A stretch of 64,000 nt of DNA, from NCBI GenBank assembly GCA_021234155.1, contig JAJEKV010000019.1, positions 3,450,356 through 3,514,355 of the forward strand, read 5' to 3'. The notes under the pieces were generated by a model that was given only the letters and a program-made list of their open reading frames with translations, ran no database searches and was not told the DNA's origin. Origin of the DNA: Isoetes taiwanensis. Lineage: Eukaryota; Streptophyta; Lycopodiopsida; Isoetales; Isoetaceae. The position numbers were made by a program, and so were the translations under genes. Of this stretch, positions 48,391 to 59,757 are shown piece by piece (within the stretch, counting starts at the first letter, position 1; each line of letters opens with the position of its first letter).

Positions 48391-49165
48391 TGTGACGTTC
48401 CACGTATTTATACGGTCTTCGTCACGTATTGATACGGCACATGTACAAATACAAGCACGTCACCATGGGGGTATGGGGACTTAATGGTAACCTAGGGGGT
48501 TACTCTTAAGTGGATTAAATTAGCTATGCTAATTTAATACATTAAAGTTAATAACTTAATTAGGCTAATTGCTGTTTGGGGAAGGCGCCACCTGCCCCAA
48601 TCGATTGGGCAGCATGGGGGTTGCCAAGTTTGGATGCCAACTTGACCCCTATCCCTGGGATTGACTCCTGAAGATCGACCAAGGAAGGCCAGGAGCTGAG
48701 CGCCATCATACACCTGCAGAGAACCACCATACCAATTGCCCCTGTGAAGCAACAGCTGAATTCTCGACTCCCAGGAGATGGAGGCGCCCCATGGAAACGA
48801 GTCCAGCCAGAATTCAGGTAGGTGACTATGTGAATTCTAGGTAACACTTGGTTGTGTTCGTCTCTCTGCTCTCTTTGTGATTCAATCATAGAAACTAACC
48901 CTTGATTGTGCAAGCAAGTTCTCTTTATATTCAATTCTGGTTCTTACTCTGAAAGGATGGATTGTTAGTTCTTTGTTTAATCTGACTCTGAAACGGGGGG
49001 ATTACGGGGGGGTAGAGACCTCTGAACCGTGTATGGTAGTATGCTCCTAGATAGCGCCCTGTAGAGTCCCATTAATAGCGGCCTGTGCACAAGAGCCCAC
49101 CGGGTCCTAGATGCTATGGTCTGGCTTAGCACCAGACAAGGAACACAGTGGTGACATGAGGGGTG
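48391..49165 (+). repeat. 3' LTR of E2, left part
   Basis: First 775 bp of the LTR. It is cut at 49165 by the LINE; the sequence ACATGAGGGGTG (49154-49165) is repeated after the LINE. Confidence 0.93.
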
Positions 49166-49274
49166 TCACATAGGAAAAGAGGCAAAGAGCCGAAATGGGA
49201 CGAGCGCCTATTTTCTTGTTTTTTTTGTCTTTTACCTCCAAAATTAGTTTGAACTATTTTCTTGGCAAAATTTA

Positions 49275-49703
49275 TTGGGAACTTGCTTGATCCAGCCGGA
49301 TTTCAATCAAATTTCCATCAATCAGTGTGCTGGCCTGGTAGGGGCTAGCTTCTCATCAGATCTAGAATGCAAAGACCTTCACATGGATACTAGAATCTTT
49401 GCAATTTTGAAGCAGGGAGACAGAATTATCTGTGGTTTCCTTGTAGGCCAGCCTTCAGACTTGTGGAACTCTTTAATTTACAGGGGTCTCTTTCCTCACA
49501 AATCTTTTCATTTGGAATACTCTTTTGTTCCAGGCTGTGAGGATTTTGAGACTCAAATTATAGATTCCTGGCTTGAAGAGTTTTTGGGGACCAGAAATAT
49601 TGAAGCTACTGCTATTGTGAGAGCTTCCAGTGAACAGGTTGACTCCAAAATTACCATTAAATTGTACTCAGAAGTGGAATTGGGGGTTTCTTCGGCAAAT
49701 TGA
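49275..49703 (+). CDS. Unidentified small frame upstream of LINE ORF1, 142 residues
   Basis: Uninterrupted from ATG at 49275 to TGA. It contains FAILKQGDRIICGFLVGQPS and SFVPGCEDFETQIIDSWLEE. There is no signal peptide or membrane segment. It lies in the position of the 5' untranslated region of a plant L1 element, where an extra frame is unusual. The intact length and ordinary amino-acid composition suggest coding. Alternatives are an N-terminal piece of ORF1 or sequence acquired by the LINE. I recognise no family. Confidence 0.5.
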   Translation: MGTCLIQPDFNQISINQCAGLVGASFSSDLECKDLHMDTRIFAILKQGDRIICGFLVGQPSDLWNSLIYRGLFPHKSFHLEYSFVPGCEDFETQIIDSWLEEFLGTRNIEATAIVRASSEQVDSKITIKLYSEVELGVSSAN

Positions 49704-49883
49704 ACAAAGTTGATAATGTCTTCTTTGATAATTTTGGCTATGAGGAGTAATCTTGAACTTCTTTATGATAGATAGGATCTTGTTTAAATTTTAGCCTTCT
49801 TTCCTTTCTTTGTCATTCCCGATCTCCATCTGCTTTGAATCTCGTTCTTTTTGCCATTTGTTGTCTTCACCTGCGCTCCTATA

Positions 49884-52111
49884 ATGGAAAAAAAAAATCA
49901 TTTTAGCCCTAAACTTTTATCTTTGCTCCACTCTTTCTCGGCTTTATCGACCGAGGAGGACCGCTCTTCTACATCGCTTAATCTCTTTTCATAAGCATCC
50001 AAAGCATTTTGTCCTCTTTGGCAATTTCGCTAACTCTCAGAGATCAAATCCGTGGCATGGATCCAACAACTTTCAAAACCCAATCTGGGATAATTTCTCA
50101 AAGGACCCCGACATGTGGGGTCGTCTTCCTGACCTGGACCCAGTCACTAAAATCCCCTTGCCATATGGTGTTCCGAGACCAAATGCTGAAGCTCAACCTG
50201 ATGAGAACTATGATGCTGCTTTGAAGGAGCTCCGACCTATTGAAGGGAGTAAACAGAAGATTTACCATGGTATTTCTCTTAATCTACCTTCTGTTCATTC
50301 TAAGATGTCCTCCCTTATGGATACTGCTGTTCTTATAAAAGTCTCTAGATCGGGTATTAAATTGGATAAACTTTGGGCTTTTTGTCTCAATCTTCAAAAG
50401 GGGATCCTCATAAATGCAATGTACTGGCTGAATTACCCCTATATCATGGTTGAATGTGGGAGCCAGAGAACTGCCAATTTCTTGCTTAAGTTGGGAGTGC
50501 AAACTTTTGAAGCTTTCCAGATATCCTTTCTCAAATGGGATCCCAAACTCAATTCTGAAAACATGGAAAACCTATGTGTGGCCTCCACAACTTTACAAGG
50601 ATTAAACCCCATCTACTGGAGTGAAGAATGCTTGAAACTTCTGTTCAAATCCATAGGGAATTACATTTGTACTGAATACTCACCCTCAAGATCCCCTAGA
50701 GCTTTTATCCAACTGGACCTTTCCAAAACCATCCCTACCTCAATCCCTTTTTGTGATGCTTTTGGCCAGAACACCTGTCTATCTTTGAGATGGTCAGGCC
50801 TACCTCCTCATTGTCAAAGTTGTTCAAAGAGACATTTCTGGTATGTGGAGTGTCCTCACAGGGAATCAACTTTGAGCAGAGATGAAGTGGATATTCGGAT
50901 CCCAGGATTAGATTTAAACATTGACAATGTAAATAATGTCAATGGGAAGCCTTCATCTGGAAGGTCAGCCAATTCCAGTTTGACCTCTCAAGACCCTGAA
51001 CAGAAGTTCCAATGGAACAGGGTTAATGGAAGTAAAAGGAGGATCAGGAATAATCAAGTTAACAGAATGGATAAGGTTTCTCACCTCTCAAATACAAGCA
51101 ATGGCCTTCTATTCTCCAGCAAATCTTCTATGGTGCATAACTCTTCTGGAGTCAAAGTTTTACAGAAATATGAAAAATTTAAGGATAAAGGGAAAGCTCC
51201 AATGCTACATAATGATATGCAAACAGAAAAGTTACATGATTTACTGGACCAAGTTTTTGTGAACTCAAAGGAAAATCTCAAAATGCTACAACAGGATTCG
51301 CTTGAAAACCTGGGGCATACTAAAGTTAAGAATGTTCCATTAATTATTAAAAGCCATGGCACTCATCAACCTGCTATTCTTAAAGGTTTAAAATTGTGTG
51401 ACAAAGTTCTGGCAGAGAGCTTCAAAGTTGTCAAAGCTGATAAGCAATCTGTGCCACAGAAAAAGGCTCAATCCAATAAGTCAGCTTTGGACAAGAAACT
51501 CCTCATCGATGAACTGTCAGGTGGACAAGTCCATCAACCTCAACTCTGGATCCATTGTTCCAGGTACCTCAACTATGCCATCCCATGATGTTCATGCAGA
51601 TCCACCACAAGTAAATCAAGACAAGGTTGGCAATGAACAAGAATTATCAGCAAAATGCATAGACAGTGGAATCCTGCAAGAAGACCCTCAAGACAACTCT
51701 TTAAACAAAATTGATTGTTCAAATCAATTTCAGGTACTTGCTAGTTTAAGTGTTGAACAAGAGTATGATTTATTTCTGAGCAATAAAGTTGATCACCATC
51801 AAGAAACCACTTTGTTTCCTCAGAGCCACCACCCTCACCCCCGCGGTCAAACTCAAGCTTGCCCCTTAATAGATATCCATAATTTGCCTTCCTATCTGCC
51901 AAACACATCTTCTCCAATTTCTAAGGAAATTGCTGAGCAGCTAGCCATCCTGCAGGATGGCTTGATCCAAGACTCCAATTATAAGGAAGAGGGGTCGATA
52001 ATCGAGATTGTAAAAGAAACTCAAGAAATGGGATCTATGGTAAATGGTTTGGAAGTCAAGGCTGATAACATGGACTGCTCGACTCTCATATGTCAAACTC
52101 ACAAACCGTAA
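49884..52111 (+). CDS. LINE ORF1, RNA-binding Gag-like protein
   Basis: Plant L1 ORF1 proteins bind element RNA. The main frame (50113-51588, 491 residues) contains the domain seen in plant L1 ORF1 (MYWLNYPYIMVECGS, ENLCVASTTLQGLNPIYWS) followed by a zinc knuckle, HCQSCSKRHFWYVECP (CX2CX3HX5C), and a polar tail. The frame is open upstream of 50113, and an ATG near 49884 may be the true start, reached through an indel. Near 51500 a shift moves reading to a frame ending at 52111, so the full protein would be longer than the uninterrupted 491 residues. Confidence 0.8.
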
Positions 52112-52461
52112 AGCAACATGGTAGCACTTCTCTACCTGTGCAAGTACCTCTCTTTTTATAACCCGCAATGAATTGACTTCTAAAGAGGATGTTAATAATT
52201 TATTTGAATTCTTTCACGGGGGATGTTCTCGATAATGATAATAATGATGGTAGTGATAAAGAGAATTGGGGAAATGAAAATTTTTCTCCGATAATTCTAC
52301 CGCCAAAAGTCTAAGAAGTCTAAATCCAAAAGACTAAAAAAATTCGCCAAACCAGAATTTCTACCTACCTTCTCAAGACCCCCCGCCGGTAATACTAGAA
52401 GCAAAAGAATAGGAGAGCTAGATAATCCCCCTGTTCCTCTTTTTCTCCCTTTATCTCCACC

Positions 52462-55400
52462 ATGAAGATTATGTCATGGAATGTGAGGGGAATGAAAGGC
52501 CCAATTAAAAGAAGAAGGATTATCTCTCAATTAAGGCTGTATAAGGCTGATCTCATTTTGCTTCAGGAAACTAAACTCCCTAAATTTGAGAGTTCATCTC
52601 TTGCTGATTGGATCTACCCTCGAGCTTCTTCAATTTGGATTGAGTCCCTCGGTACCGTGGGGGCTTATTATGATCTGGAAAACTTTGCCTCAAGTTTCCT
52701 TTTATAACAGCAAAAGTAAAAGTTGGCAGGCAGTTATCTTTTCCATGAATAATTCTAATTTTGGAGTTATCAACATTTATGCCTCCACGTGTCCAAAAGA
52801 TAGAGAAAACCTATGGCCTGAAATTTTATCTTGGATGTCCTCCCAACCTACAATTGACTGGATTGTCTCTGGAGACTTCAATAATACTCCAAATTGGGAC
52901 ATGAAGTTGGCAAATGTAATTAACATGTCCAAAAATGAGAGGATTAACTGGGAATGTATGATATCTGACCTTAATTTGATTCATATCCCTTCTTCTACTG
53001 CAAAATTTACCTGGTCGAATAAGCAAAAAAATTCAAACAGAGTTTTCTGTGCTTTAGACAGGTTCTATGTTTCCAGCTCCTCTACCTCCTTTTGGGATAA
53101 CTGCTTTGTAGTAAGTGATGAGACAACCTCTATTTCTGATCACCAACCTCAATTCCTGCATACCAAGCACCTTTTGCAATTTCCTAGAGATACCAACATC
53201 CCTTTTAAATTAAATGGCTCTCTCTTGGGAAATGAGAAATTCTGTACGGACTTTAGAAACTTTTATCTATCTCTACAAGAAAACCAAAGCTCTGATACTG
53301 GCCCTAATAGTCATCTCTCCATGAAATCTTTTTATTCTAAGATTAAGAAAGTAAAATCCTGGATTAAGACTTGGTCTCACAGAATATACAAGGAGAAGAA
53401 TAAGCTCAAAGATGAATACTTGGAGCAAATGAGGATTATTAGGAGCCAACTCCAAGACCATCCTTATGATCTAAATCTTCAAATTGGAGAGGAATTGTTG
53501 GAAAATAAGATAAAATCAATTGAAGAAATGGATGTCAAAAGCTATGCTATCAAATGTAAGATGAAATATAATAAAGAAATGGATCTTGGGAGCTCTAAAA
53601 TTTTCTATAGAACAGCAAGGCACAGGTTGTTAAATAATTCAATTACTCATGTCCAAACTGATAGTGGCTCAAATATGGACTCCCCAAATGATATTAAGCA
53701 TTTCTTTCATGAGAAATATGCCTCTCTGTTTAATGGCAGGGACATGAATTTTCCTAGCTCTCCCTCTAAAAAGGATGAGTTCATCTCTTTAATCAATCAA
53801 ATCATTCCTGCCCTGTTAACTGTGATGAATGATTCCATTGCTGCTATCCCTTCCGAAAGGAAATCTTCAAGGTCCTCATGAGCTTTCTAAGAGCAAATCC
53901 CTCGGACCTGATGGCATACCTCCTGAATTCTATGTGGGGTTCTGGGATATTCTAAAGGGTGACATTGTTAATCTAGTTCATGGTTATTGGAAAGCCAATC
54001 ATTTACATCCCTCTATCTCTGGCGGCTTTATAACTCTAGTTCCAAAGATTGACTCACCATTAACTTTTCTCGAATGGAGGCCTATATCCTTGACTAACTC
54101 CACATATAAAATTGTGCTAAGATCATAGCCAACAGGATTAAACCTTTCCTTCGGATGAATATTAGTCCCGAAAGCAACCGCTTTCCTCCCTAATAGATTC
54201 ATTTTGGATAATTACATAGTGGCTATGGAAGGGTTGCCTTTGGAATAAAGTTTCGACCGTAATTGCATTCTTTTAAAATTGGATTTCAAAAGGGCCTTTG
54301 ATTCAATGAATTGGGATTTCTTAGAATTTGCTATGCTTAAAATTGGTTTTAATCCCAAAATTATTTCTCTTATCATGGGATTAAACTCTAAAGCAAATTC
54401 AGTCAGGCTTATAAATGGCTCCCCCCGCGCTTTTTTAATCTTTCTCGAGGGTAAGACAAGGTTGCCCTTTGGCACCTTATCTTTTCCCCGGGTAGTTACG
54501 AAGCTTCTCACAAGGGCGTGGTTTTCCATCAATCTGGCTGGTCATATTACGTGCCTAAATCTTCTTCGACAATAATGGTAGTCTTATTATTTCCCCAAGA
54601 TGCGATGACACCTTTGCATTTTCGGACCTTAACTAATAACATTGCCAAATTCTTAGGAATCATAGATCTTTTCTCTGCAGCCTCCGGAATTTGCCTTAAC
54701 ATTACAAAGAGTGTGATTATTGGAGACACAAGTGAGAATAATATTTCGCATCAAGGTTCTCAATACAATGCGGGCAACCAAGCCGGGCTGGGCATGCCAT
54801 TATCTCTAAACCAGTATCAAAGGGTTGTGGGATCCAATTCTTGAGAGAATTAGGAAGAAGTTAAATTCTTTTTAGGAACTCCCCGTCTATTGCTGGTCGA
54901 ACTATCATTGCCAACTCGTTCTAGCATCTTCTCATATATACTTCTCTTCTGCTCTTGTGGCTCCTAAATTCATTTACAATGAGCTTGAGAAAACCATCGA
55001 AACTTTATTTGGGGAGGTAATCACCTGGAATTGGGATACCGTCACTAGATCTAAGCCTAATGGTGGTCTAGGATGCAAAAACTCAGATTCTGCAAGCATG
55101 TGCCCCCTGGCGTGTAAATTTATTTGGGAGGACCTTGTCCGGGTAATAATTCTAAAGCTTCTACTTTTATCGATATTGGTTGAATCGCTTTTTCCCCGAT
55201 GGTCACCCAAGTGTGAAGCATTGCTTACGACCGCCCTTAACTATTTGCATCCAGGTAGAAACACCTCACCTTTGATGCAAAACATGATTAAGGCATGGAA
55301 TATTGTTCACCTCTTGCTTTGACACTCGATGCTAATGATCTTACTATGGATTCTTCCCTTTTGGTCTCCCCAGCCAGGACATCAATGGTCATATCCCCGC

Positions 55401-56330
55401 TTTAAGGCACCCAAGAATCTATAAGAAATGGTTGGACAAGGGCCTCTCTCATGTCAAGCATTTATTTAGCAATGGTCGAATTATTTCTTGGACTAGTTTG
55501 AGAAGGCTTATTCATGGCACTACTAGTGACAAATTGACTTTCCATCATTTTAAAAATATCTTGAGTCAATCTGCTAATCTCCGTGTTAATATTGTGTGGT
55601 TTTTCTCTTAAGATTAATGGGATTGACAAATATAAAGTTAGTAATCTTTGTGTATGCCCTGTGCGAACCAAAAGGAAACTTCTCGCTAAAGCTCAGACTC
55701 AATGGTCTATTTCTGAAATTGAATGCAAGTCCCTTTATAGGAACTATTTGGAATTTTTATTGTCCTCCCAAGATCAATTTTTTATTTGGTTAATTGCTCA
55801 TAAAAGTCTCCCTAATCTGGTCTCTCATTCTAGAAAGATCCCCACTGTTCTCCCAAATTGTAAAATGGATTGCTCCCAGGAAGAATCTATGGTACACATC
55901 TTCCAATGTCCAAAAATTGATGACTTTTGGTCTTGGTTCTATAATAAATTTAGTGCTTTTTTCCAAGGTCAACCTCATGGCAACTTGCTCCATCATATTC
56001 AAAATAATGATGCCTTCTTAAACACCATTGTTTTCACTGCTCTTTAGAATATATGGAAGGCTAGAAACAGAATTGTATATGGCAATAAAAAAAATCTCTA
56101 TTTTCTGGATAAAGATGCATTTCCAGTTAGATTTGGAAGCCATTGTAACTGCTCACAGGAGTAAATTGGGAGACAAGTATGACAAGAAATGGGATTCTGT
56201 TGGTAATTTCACAGATGTTTTTAAGTTATATATCTCATGTCTCAATGTCATTAATTCTAATGCTCCATTTTCTGATTGTCTTGATAGAGTACCTGGATTT
56301 TCTGAAGGGGGAGGACAAGTGCAAGTTTGA
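52462..56330 (+). pseudogene. LINE ORF2, endonuclease and reverse transcriptase, frameshifted
   Basis: It starts at ATG 52462 with the exonuclease-endonuclease-phosphatase fold opening MKIMSWNVRGMKGPIKRRRI, then ILLQETKL (catalytic Glu), SGDFNNTPNWDMKL (about 52870) and SDHQP (about 53139). RT follows: KSKSLGPDGIPPEFY (53886-53930), WRPISLTNSTYKI, KLDFKRAFDSMNWDFLEF (54281-54333; the catalytic Asp block), then damaged sequence over the second Asp pair (about 54575-54620). A C-terminal zinc-binding region (about 55740-56040; CSQEESMVHIFQCPKIDDFW) is of the reverse-transcriptase-associated zinc type. Shifts occur near 52690, 53870, 54130, 54470 and 55330-55600. Confidence 0.9.
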
Positions 56331-56334
56331 CACA

Positions 56335-56760
56335 ATGTTGACATATCAGGAAGCTGCACTTTACAGAAATAGCTCAGGTGTCTCAAATTTGGAACCACCA
56401 GGACCACTAGCAAGCTCGGATGACATCATGTTGTACAAGGTTAGGAGCACAAGCAATGAGTCGACTTGGGCAAAAATATTTTGTAGGGAAGTGGTGCAGA
56501 CATTCTGTTTATTCAGATTCCTTTTCATGTACCACTTCTCCTTGACAGAAAGGCAGCTTAGTAGGTACAGGGAGTTATACTACTCCCATAAAATGCTGGC
56601 TGATCTCTATGGTACCCTGCTCCTGCTAATGGCCAAGGAAGATATCCATCAGCTGCTCATGGAGAATGGCTCTGAGCATAACAGTTATAAGTTTGGTACT
56701 GACTCTGGGTTTTACTGGGTCTACAACCGTATCTTTGACCAAGCCATGCAATCCTCCTAA
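56335..56760 (+). CDS. Unidentified frame downstream of LINE ORF2, 141 residues
   Basis: Uninterrupted, from MLTYQEAALYRNSSG to FDQAMQSS, immediately after the ORF2 stop at 56330. It contains hydrophobic, helix-like segments (VVQTFCLFRFLFMYHFSLTE, MLADLYGTLLLLMAKEDIHQ). The frame is open upstream, so it could be the ORF2 C terminus read through a frameshift, a third LINE protein, or host sequence carried along by the LINE (3' transduction). No domain is recognised. About 430 bp of non-coding 3' tail follow before the poly(A). Confidence 0.5.
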   Translation: MLTYQEAALYRNSSGVSNLEPPGPLASSDDIMLYKVRSTSNESTWAKIFCREVVQTFCLFRFLFMYHFSLTERQLSRYRELYYSHKMLADLYGTLLLLMAKEDIHQLLMENGSEHNSYKFGTDSGFYWVYNRIFDQAMQSS

Positions 56761-57218
56761 ACTCCATCTTGCCACCACTCACCCTCTCCCTCTACTCCAA
56801 TATTGCATCTCCATATTTTGTCATAAACTATTGCTCAGTATATAATCTAGCTCTTGTCTAACACTTTACACATGTATTTGGAGACCAAATTTTGTCTTTG
56901 CAGGAATTGGGATCTCAGTTGGATTGGAGAATATATTGCAATATCTGTTTTCCAGCTACAACATTTTGGGGCAATTTATTTTTATTGTGCACTCTCTTAC
57001 ATGACAGTCTGCCAGAATCTTTTGGTTCTTCTCAGGAAGTTACCATATTTTGTAGTGATAATGTTCCAATTGGATATTACTTGACACTTCTGCACTTTGG
57101 TTATAGCTAATGAGGATGATTCTTCCCTCATTAGTTAAACTTATGTATGGCTTTTATTAATTAATGGAAAAAACAATCTTAACTTCAAAAAAAAAAAAAA
57201 AAAAAAACATGAGGGGTG

Positions 57219-58041
57219 GGGTCTTGCATGAGCATACAAGGCTCCTGAGACTCCTACAGTGGGCTAGGCCTGATAGCCGGTCACGGAGAGGGCCGGGTAT
57301 GGGTCTGACACTCCCTGGGTGTAGAGGTGTGATCCGTATGGAGCACCTTGCACTTTGAGTAGATTTAGGGTGAGTAAATTCTGCACGGATGCGGGGTCGC
57401 CTGATGCGGCACGTATTCTCTAGCTCACCCATGGAACCACTGTGATTCTGGAAGGGGACGCTTCCCCGACCTGCCTCATCGGACCAGGCGTCATGAACCT
57501 GGAGTAGGCTCAAAGGGTGATCCCTTGAACTTGCGTCTCCGGAAGGCTATAGCGAAGCCATAGCATGAATTGACCCATCTGCAAAGTGTGCACAGGAGGG
57601 GCGGATGGAGTGAACAACCCTAGCCGATGTTCTATGCCAGCCAACGCCATGCCAAGACTCGGTCTGCTGATCTCTTGAGGCCCAGCCGTCAGTCGATCCT
57701 CACTGGAGTCTGAGCCGGGGTAGAACCTGGGTTTTGGGTGTTTTCTTAGGTTTAGATGCATATTCTATGCCGTTGGTATTTGGATGGATGTGCCACCCTT
57801 CGTGGTGGTTATTCATGTATATTTGTGCTGTGTGCTAACCCTTGTATTCATGCTTCCGCGACGTAGGAGCCCCATCGAAGGCGTGGGCCGAATGACCCCT
57901 TCGTGTCCTTCTTTCGGGCCTCATTTTATAGATGGCCTGAAATAGACGGAGGGCCCTGCTCATGGTAAGATGATTGCCATGGGAGGGGAAAGTCCCCGTA
58001 TGTATACGTCCGAGGGTCGTATATATTCTGGGAGCGTCACA
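57219..58041 (+). repeat. 3' LTR of E2, right part
   Basis: It resumes after the LINE's 12-bp target duplication and ends GGGAGCGTCACA at 58041, followed by the outer target duplication ATATA. Confidence 0.93.
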
Positions 58042-58980
58042 ATATATATCTCCGTGCGCACGTAAATGTCGATGGAGACGGTGGGACCTGTTACTAGCTG
58101 GTCCGGTAGCCGTGCCGATCCTTCTCTCGAATTGATTTGATGGGTCGGTCTCTGGAAGAATTGAAGGATCACTATATTTATTATTTTTTTTACTTCTTTT
58201 CCCAAGTGCAGTGCGACCCCAAGGGGTTAAGGGTTTTCCCTATCAATTGGAGCTCTGCCTTCACCACCCCCATGAGGGTGATCTACAGGGTTCATAAACT
58301 AGTTCTCGTACTTCGGGACGTCTACCTAACCAATGTTTAAATCCGTTTTTGCGGCGATATAAGCATCATGCTTTTCGAATTGCATTTTCTTCCTCGCTCA
58401 ATGGATTGATGACCATTCGCTATCATTGAGAAATTACTTTTCATCCTGCATCGGGCCTTTCATGTTTGGCACCCTCGCAGGAAGAAAGAAGCAAGGGTGG
58501 GCATAGAGGAACTTGAACATGCAACTCACCCTAACCTATAAGTATCCTAACCCTAACCCTAGGCCACCTTTTGGCTCCACCTACCTTGTGATATGTTCTT
58601 TGCCCAGGACTCCATTTTGAACATCTTCGTTGTGACTTAGCCTCGGATCGGCGTACCCCACGGTAGAAATGCGCTCACGGAAGGAGGAGGAATCACCCGA
58701 CTCATCGTCAAGTCATGGAGACCCTAGGAGTTGGAGGAAGTTCGTCCGGAGCAGGTATTCATAGTAGCTTTATAGATAGATCATCTGGAACCTAGGATTC
58801 CAGATGAGCTAGTACCTTATGATCTTGTTAGTAGAGCTTTCCTAGAACTCTCAGTCTAGGTTTGAAACCCTAATCAATGAATCCTAACTATGAGTTAGAT
58901 GCATGTGATTAGGATTAGATGTATCTTCATTATTGATCATATTATATTGATGTATGATGTTGGTTGATCTATGTCTGCAC
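58042..58980. other. Flank of E2, possible start of E3
   Basis: No supported gene. A pair of CCTAACCCTAACCC-like words at about 58545-58560 is too short to be a telomeric tract. The E3 LTR may begin in this interval, but I cannot find its edge. Confidence 0.4.
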
Positions 58981-59757
58981 CTCTTGTGTATTGGAAAGGG
59001 GGGTAGAGACCTAGTGGCTATTATCTAGATGATGCTTCTGGTTTAGCCCTTAGTTCCTATTATTATGCGGCCTATGCATAGGAACCCACCTGGCTACGGG
59101 GGCTACAGAATGACTTAGCACTACACAACGAGGCTAGTGGCAAAGTGGATGGGGGTCCCTGCTGAGCCTGGCTACTGGGGACACATAGTGGGCTAGGTCT
59201 ATTGTCGGTCACTTCGTGTGGGCCGGGTATGGGTTTGACACTTCCTGGATCGATGGTGTCGCTCTGATCCTCAAGAGTTGCAGGTGTTGGCCTGACCCTT
59301 GTTTTGGGGTGTCGCCACGATTCTCTAGCCGTCCATGGAACCACTAGACCTCGGGAAGGGGAGATGGAACTCTTCCTATCTTATCGGACCAGGGAGATGC
59401 AACCCAAAGTAGTCTCGATGGGTGATACCACAAGACTACGTATCCGGCAGGTTATAGTCATGCCAGAGCCCGATCTAGTCAGTCTGCAAAGTATGCACAG
59501 AGGGGCAGATGGAGTGGTCAACTCTAGCCATTATCTATAGCCAGCCCTGCCATTGTTATATCTCGGTCTTGCTCTATCTTGTAGCCCAGTCATCAGTCTA
59601 CTTCCTTACGAGTCTGAGCCTGGGTAGAAGCTCTCATGTTTTATGGCATGTTGATATCTTTATTGGATTTATGGATGTATGAATGTGCTACCCTTCGAGG
59701 TAGCTAGATGTATTATTGTTGTTATTGCTGGCGTTATGTTATGCTTCCGTTGTTATA
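58981..59757 (+). repeat. E3: diverged relative of the E1/E2 LTR
   Basis: It shares ordered phrases with the E1/E2 LTR core: GGGGGGTAGAGACCT, GGGCCGGGTATGGGT, ATTCTCTAGC, CCATGGAACCAC, ATCGGACCAG, GCAAAGT.TGCACA and GGGGCAGATGGAGTGG, ending TAGGAGCCCC as in E2 at 57870. Between these the sequences differ strongly. The usual LTR ends were not found, so E3 is truncated, rearranged, or has different LTR edges. Confidence 0.7.

Larger units (their letters stand above)
49166..57206 (+). mobile_element. L1-type LINE inserted in the E2 3' LTR, with four reading frames
   Basis: The insertion is flanked by a perfect 12-bp target duplication, ACATGAGGGGTG at 49154-49165 and 57207-57218, and ends in a run of about 20 A (57187-57206). 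This is the signature of target-primed reverse transcription. At 8.0 kb it is probably full length. It encodes a small 5' frame, a Gag-like ORF1, ORF2 with endonuclease and RT, and a 3' frame. It is the youngest event in this stack, since it lies inside E2. ORF2 has several frameshifts. Confidence 0.93.
36724..58041 (+). mobile_element. E2: second copy of the H3-carrying gypsy family, internally deleted and with nested insertions
   Basis: A 5' LTR at 36724-38294 and a 3' LTR at 48391-49165 plus 57219-58041 bound the element. ATATA flanks both outer ends (36719-36723 and 58042-58046), a perfect 5-bp target duplication. The primer-binding site and polypurine tract are intact. Inside, the leader, ORF-A and the H3-like frame are kept. 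At about 40345 the sequence jumps to the integrase tail equivalent to 25640 of E1, so gag, protease, RT and most of integrase are gone. An inverted related LTR element lies at 41163 to about 47925, and an 8-kb LINE sits in the 3' LTR. E2 would have needed another copy's enzymes to move after the deletion. Confidence 0.92.

Noticed and set aside
57157-57761. Open frames on the antisense strand of all LTR copies (for example starting MHLNLRKHPKPRFYPGSDSS)
   Set aside because: They occur in a GC-rich, stop-poor region, differ in frame between copies and resemble no protein. I treat them as by-products of the conserved LTR sequence.
58541-58562. Telomere-like CCTAACCCTAACCC words
   Set aside because: Only about two repeats of the plant motif are present, too few for an interstitial telomere tract.
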